A DNA stretch of 10,569 bases from CAYOHR01 sp964512145 (lineage in GTDB: Bacteria; Bacteroidota; Bacteroidia; Flavobacteriales_G; JALEGO01): positions 1 to 10,569 of the forward strand of contig CAZEIM010000063.1 of assembly GCA_964512145.1 (NCBI GenBank), in the 5' to 3' direction. A model generated the notes under the pieces. That model did no database searches, was not told the origin of the DNA, and saw nothing but the letters and a program-made list of their open reading frames with translations. A program made the position numbers and the translations under genes. This document shows positions 7,789-10,569 of the stretch, piece after piece (positions within the stretch are counted from its first letter, which is position 1; every line of letters starts with the position of its first letter).

Positions 7789-7925
7789 GCTAAATAATTA
7801 ATTCTAATCTACAAAAAAATTAGATAAAAATTAAATACTTAAAATTTAAATATCGAATATTAGTTAAACAAATAAGAATTTAGAGGTTATTAAAACATTA
7901 TTATTATAATGTATAATTGTTAGAT

Positions 7926-7956
7926 ATTGAAAGAGGCAAAAGATTAGCTATCTTTG
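7926..7956 (+). promoter_or_regulatory. Bacteroidota-type promoter (-33 TTG, -7 TAnnTTTG)
   Basis: ATTG at 7926-7929 and TATCTTTG at 7949-7956 are separated by 19 bases. This matches the Bacteroidota sigma-A consensus TTTG-N19-21-TAnnTTTG, with a perfect -7 box. Transcription would start around 7961-7964, giving a leader of about 15 bases before ATG 7978. It is predicted to drive the unknown membrane protein. Confidence 0.55.
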
Positions 7957-7977
7957 GAGCTATTTAAACCTTTAGAT

Positions 7978-8983
7978 ATGTTAAATATTAGTTTAAAATC
8001 TGAAATAAAAATTGCTATATTCACTGTAATATTTTCTATTATAGTATTTCTTATTGAATATTCNNNNNNNNNNNNNNNNNNNNNNNNNNNNNNNNNNNNN
8101 NNNNNNNNNNNNNNNNNNNNNNNNNNNNNNNNNNNNNNNNNNNNNNNNNNNCAAGTTACAAGTTTTTTCATATGATCAAAAAACTTATAATCAACAGATT
8201 TTGTTTGAGGACTTACTAAAAAATAATATAATTAACAAAATATATGTTGATTTAGATGAAAAGATTGAATTTGAGGAGTTTAAATCTGAAATTATAAATA
8301 GTAAAGAATTAAGAGAAAATATATATTATAGATTGGGTGGATATAATAACTTAGAAATTAATTTTAATGATTTTGAAAATAGAATTTTTAATGCCTATGA
8401 GTTTTTAAAATTTAATTCATATAAAAAATTATGGGATAAATTAGCTTTGAATCAAGATTCTTCATTTAAAGTAGATCTTTTTTATCAAACAGATAACTTT
8501 AAAAATTTTGAAAGTTTTAAAGTTTTTATTGATAAAAATAAGCTTACAAATGTTGAAATTGATGAGAAGAATCACGAAATTGAGATAAAAAGCTTCGTAA
8601 AAAATAACAATGAAAATATTACTAAATTAAAACAAAACATTACTTACTATGATATATCATTTTATATAGTGATAATTTTATTTTTTTTAATTTTTCCTCT
8701 ACGTTATTTAATAATATTTATAAAATTTATTTACGAGAACCATAAAAAATATGTCTTATTAAGTTTTTTAATATTTTTAATAATAATGATACTTACCAAT
8801 CCAAGTATGAAAAATTGTAAAGAATTTATTCCGGAAGATGAAAACTATGGTATTTGGTCGAGAAATAAAAACTTTATTATTTTTTCGATATACGAATACA
8901 AATGTTATAATAAAAGCAATTATCCTAAATATTATGAAAAAAAATACTTTGGTATTTTTAAAAATTTTATAGAGATTAAATGA
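7978..8983 (+). CDS. Unknown membrane protein, interrupted by an assembly gap
   Basis: I do not recognise this protein. The part before the gap (ATG 7978 to 8063) encodes MLNISLKSEIKIA and a hydrophobic helix (IAIFTVIFSIIVFLI). The part after it (8152-8983) is in another nominal frame and encodes a charged soluble region of about 160 residues, two hydrophobic helices (DNA about 8655-8730 and 8745-8800, joined by a basic loop) and a soluble tail with Cys and many Tyr, Lys and Asn. I join both parts because each is open up to the gap, both are equally AT-rich, and no start candidate with a plausible leader follows the gap. The frame change probably reflects the estimated gap length. It could instead be two genes. 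Sampled bases 8221-8460 are about 18% GC, against about 31% in 5161-5400 of the acyl-CoA synthetase. TGA ends it 15 bases before the S4 gene. Confidence 0.6.
8064..8151. other. Assembly gap (88 N) inside the unknown membrane protein
   Basis: Unresolved bases that separate the N-terminal membrane helix from the rest of the protein. The reading frame changes across it, so its true length is probably not 88. A 9-bp inverted repeat (8160-8168 with 8178-8186) lies just to its right. Confidence 0.99.
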
Positions 8984-8998
8984 AAATAACACTTCAAG

Positions 8999-9368
8999 GT
9001 GCGAATAGATAAATNNNNNNNNNNNNNNNNNNNNNNNNNNNNNNNNNNNNNNNNNNNNNNNNNGGATTTACTTTTACTTCTTCAATCGGATACCTTAACT
9101 ATATGCTAAAGCATCTAAGGAAGTTAAGGTATCCGATTGTATAGAAGTAAAAGTAAATCCCATATGGAAAACATATAAAATTCTAGAAATTCCAACATCA
9201 AGAATATCGGCTAAACTGGTTCCGGAATACATTCAAGAAACCACGCATCCGGAAGATTTACGTATATTGCAAAATATTCAACTAGAAAACAAATTAAATT
9301 ATAAACTAGGTGTAAAAGGTCGTCCCACTAAAAAAAACCGTAGAAATATAGAACGATTTACCAACTAA
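8999..9368 (+). CDS. S4-domain RNA-binding protein (Hsp15-like), broken by gap and fold-back
   Basis: The GTG at 8999 gives MRIDK, the near-invariant start of Bacteroidota S4/Hsp15-like proteins (MRIDKYLW in others). The gap cuts it after five codons. Coding resumes at about 9105 with AKASKEV, then DCIEVKVNPIWKTY, LEIPTSRISAKLVPE and the basic tail GVKGRPTKKNRRNIERF, ending in TAA at 9366-9368. These proteins bind structured RNA; Hsp15 binds stalled 50S subunits. The helical core of the S4 domain falls in the missing part. Bases 9064-9100 are not S4 coding: in the frame of the C-terminal part they contain a stop at 9096-9098, and they are an inverted copy of 9122-9160. I regard the gene as intact in the organism and damaged in the assembly. 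CvfB follows three bases after the stop. Confidence 0.82.
9015..9063. other. Assembly gap (49 N) inside the S4-domain gene
   Basis: Unresolved bases that remove most of the S4 core. The right edge abuts the left arm of a long inverted repeat. Confidence 0.99.
9064..9160. repeat. Near-perfect 37/39-nt inverted repeat next to a gap
   Basis: The left arm 9064-9100 is the reverse complement of the right arm 9122-9160. Blocks of 18 and 17 paired bases flank an internal mismatch (2 bases on the left, 4 on the right). The spacer 9101-9121 contains a further 4-bp fold (ATGC 9103-9106 with GCAT 9111-9114). The right arm encodes part of the S4 protein (EVKVSDCIEVKVNP), whereas the left arm begins exactly at the N run and encodes nothing sensible. 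It is most likely a fold-back artefact of amplification or gap filling. Confidence 0.9.
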
Positions 9369-9371
9369 AAT

Positions 9372-10205
9372 ATGGATGTAGGCAAATATCATACACTTAT
9401 GGTAAAAAGATTTACCAAACAGGGAGCTTATTTAACCAATAGTGAACAAGAAGAAGTTTTACTTCCCAACCGATATGTTCCTAAGAACTGTAAAGAAGGA
9501 GATGAATTAAGAGTTTTTGTATATCAAGACCACGAAAATCGTATAACGGCAACTACCGAAAAACCACACATAACCTTACATGAGTTTGCATATTTAAAGG
9601 TGAAAAGCATTTCAGATTTTGGAGCCTTTTTAGATTGGGGTTTAGCCAAAGACTTACTGGTACCTTTAAAGGAACAAAAAAATGCCATGCAAGAAGGGAA
9701 ATATTATTTGGTGTATTTATATGTGGATAAACCAACTCAACGACTGGTTGCATCGGCTAAAGTTTCGAAATTTTTAAATCAAACTCCTTGTCCATATAAT
9801 CCCGGAGATGAGGTTCAAATTATGATTACAGAATCTACAGACCTTGGCACTCAAGTCATTATTGAACATAAATATAAAGGTTTACTGTATAAAAATGAAA
9901 CTTTTAAAGCGTTACAACGGGGTGAATATAAAATAGCCTATGTAAAAAAACTCAGAGAAGACGGAAAAATAGACGTGACCTTAGAAAAGTTTGGATATAA
10001 AAAAGTACTCGATCAAGAGGAAGTTATATTAAATGCATTACATTTAGCCAAGGGAAGTATTTCAATTACCGATAATTCAGATCCGGAAATAATATACAAC
10101 ACCTTTCAAATGAGTAAAAAAGTATTTAAAAAAACCATTGGTCTTTTATATAAAAAAAGACTCATCAATATTACTGAAAGCGCTATTGTATTACTTAAAA
10201 AGTGA
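9372..10205 (+). CDS. cvfB: CvfB-like S1-domain RNA-binding protein
   Basis: A 277-residue cytoplasmic protein of the CvfB/YitL family, close to the usual length of about 280. The N-terminal S1-like region (about 1-65) has VKRFTKQGAYL and VLLPNRYVP. A clear S1 domain follows at about 70-130 with KVKSISDFGAFLDWG and DLLVPLKEQ. A third S1-like region occupies about 140-210 with GDEVQIMI and YKGLLY. The C terminus (about 220-277) looks like the family's winged helix, with PEIIYNTFQMSKKVFKKTIGLLYKKRLI. CvfB binds RNA and affects virulence-gene expression in Staphylococcus aureus; its role in Bacteroidota is not established. ATG 9372 lies three bases after the S4 stop, so the two RNA-binding proteins are probably co-transcribed. 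TGA ends it. Confidence 0.92.
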   Translation: MDVGKYHTLMVKRFTKQGAYLTNSEQEEVLLPNRYVPKNCKEGDELRVFVYQDHENRITATTEKPHITLHEFAYLKVKSISDFGAFLDWGLAKDLLVPLKEQKNAMQEGKYYLVYLYVDKPTQRLVASAKVSKFLNQTPCPYNPGDEVQIMITESTDLGTQVIIEHKYKGLLYKNETFKALQRGEYKIAYVKKLREDGKIDVTLEKFGYKKVLDQEEVILNALHLAKGSISITDNSDPEIIYNTFQMSKKVFKKTIGLLYKKRLINITESAIVLLKK

Positions 10206-10344
10206 ATAATTGCATGAGTTATTTTTTAGATTTTTGATACTTTTTAAGTATTCCAACTATTTAATGAATTGTTTTACTCAAAAAAATTAACAAGCTTAAA
10301 AAAAACTTTTATTACCCGAATACGTACAAGCACCAAAAACATAT

Positions 10345-10569
10345 ATGGGAGAAGAAAATAAAGGTATAGACAAATTTTTATCATTTACCTTATATTCCTT
10401 TCCTTTTCAGTTACTATTAGCCCATTTTAAAAGAAATTTATCTCTGGTATTTGTTTGGCTCATCGTTTTTTTACTTATTACCGAAAATTTAGGGGTTAGC
10501 TTTGGTGTTCCATACCTTTTTTTATACCCTGAATATCTAGGGAAAGTAAATTTTACTTCTCATTTAATT
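10345..10569 (+). CDS. N-terminal part of a probable patatin-like membrane protein (right-truncated)
   Basis: Only the first 75 residues are visible. After a short charged start (MGEENKGIDKF) come SFPFQLLLAHFKRN, a hydrophobic helix of about 18 residues (LVFVWLIVFLLITENLG) and SFGVPYLFLYPEYLGKVNF. The run YLFLYPEYLGKVNF resembles the N-terminal region of Bacteroidota patatin-like phospholipase family proteins as I remember them; the catalytic GxSxG and DGG motifs would lie outside the window. The frame is open upstream to 10300 (after TAA 10297-10299), encoding PEYVQAPKTY just before the ATG, but no ATG, GTG or TTG occurs in that extension. The 139 bases between CvfB and this start hold only a weak 6-bp hairpin (10237-10251) with no T-run. 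Confidence 0.55.
   Translation, partial: MGEENKGIDKFLSFTLYSFPFQLLLAHFKRNLSLVFVWLIVFLLITENLGVSFGVPYLFLYPEYLGKVNFTSHLI

Noticed and set aside
7609..7797. Plus-strand 62-residue frame opposite the GreA-like gene
   Set aside because: It is the antisense of the coiled-coil region and ends in Phe-rich low complexity; the minus-strand gene explains the sequence.
8054..8151. MNI followed by unknown residues as the start of the unknown membrane protein
   Set aside because: This reading enters the gap after three codons in a frame different from the well-placed ATG 7978 and its hydrophobic helix. The open frame through Ns is meaningless.
8777..8992. Minus-strand 71-residue hydrophobic frame opposite the unknown membrane protein
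   Set aside because: Complementary strands of AT-rich membrane-protein genes often give such Phe/Ile frames. There is no supporting promoter or conserved motif.
9064..9160. Inverted repeat as a transposon terminus, attachment site or terminator
   Set aside because: One arm is conserved S4 coding sequence, no transposase or target duplication is near, there is no T-run, and one edge coincides with the gap.

Overview
The window looks like an AT-rich draft scaffold from a Bacteroidota bacterium, most likely of the Flavobacteriia or a close relative. The grounds are gene content and style. There is a lipoprotein FKBP isomerase, a small RRM RNA-binding protein with a Gly/Asn-rich tail, a GreA/GreB-like protein of the type often mislabelled '3-oxoacyl-ACP synthase' in this phylum, and folP divergent from a duplicated DUF1599 protein. 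A DUF6913-like protein and an S4-CvfB pair are also present. Clear Shine-Dalgarno sites are absent, and one good TTG-N19-TAnnTTTG promoter is visible. The genetic code is standard, with both TGA and TAA used as stops. Three runs of N (6880-6898, 8064-8151, 9015-9063) mark scaffold gaps, and two of them break genes.

Layout. Positions 1-2717 (+) hold the C-terminal half of an ABC-F ATPase, then imidazolonepropionase (hutI) and a DUF6913-like protein, nearly end to end. folP (2740-3579, -) converges on these and diverges from the DUF1599 protein (3621-4157, +). That gene converges on an FKBP-type prolyl isomerase lipoprotein (4208-4915, -), with a hairpin terminator between them. A long-chain acyl-CoA synthetase (5002-6792, +) diverges from the FKBP gene. 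Next come the RRM protein (6930-7253, +), a strong terminator, and the GreA-like gene (7342-7788, -).

Positions 7789-8983 are the odd part: a very AT-rich stretch with its own promoter and one unrecognised membrane protein, interrupted by a gap. From 8999 the core genome resumes with a gapped S4-domain RNA-binding protein, CvfB (9372-10205), and the start of a patatin-like membrane protein that runs off the right edge.

Most of the window is housekeeping: histidine breakdown, folate synthesis, fatty-acid activation, envelope protein folding, and RNA or translation factors. I see no mobile element, CRISPR array, tRNA, rRNA or recognisable defence system. Two items most deserve a second look. 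One is the AT-rich orphan membrane protein. The other is a 37/39-nt near-perfect inverted repeat abutting the third gap; one arm is genuine S4 coding sequence and the other is probably an assembly or amplification fold-back.
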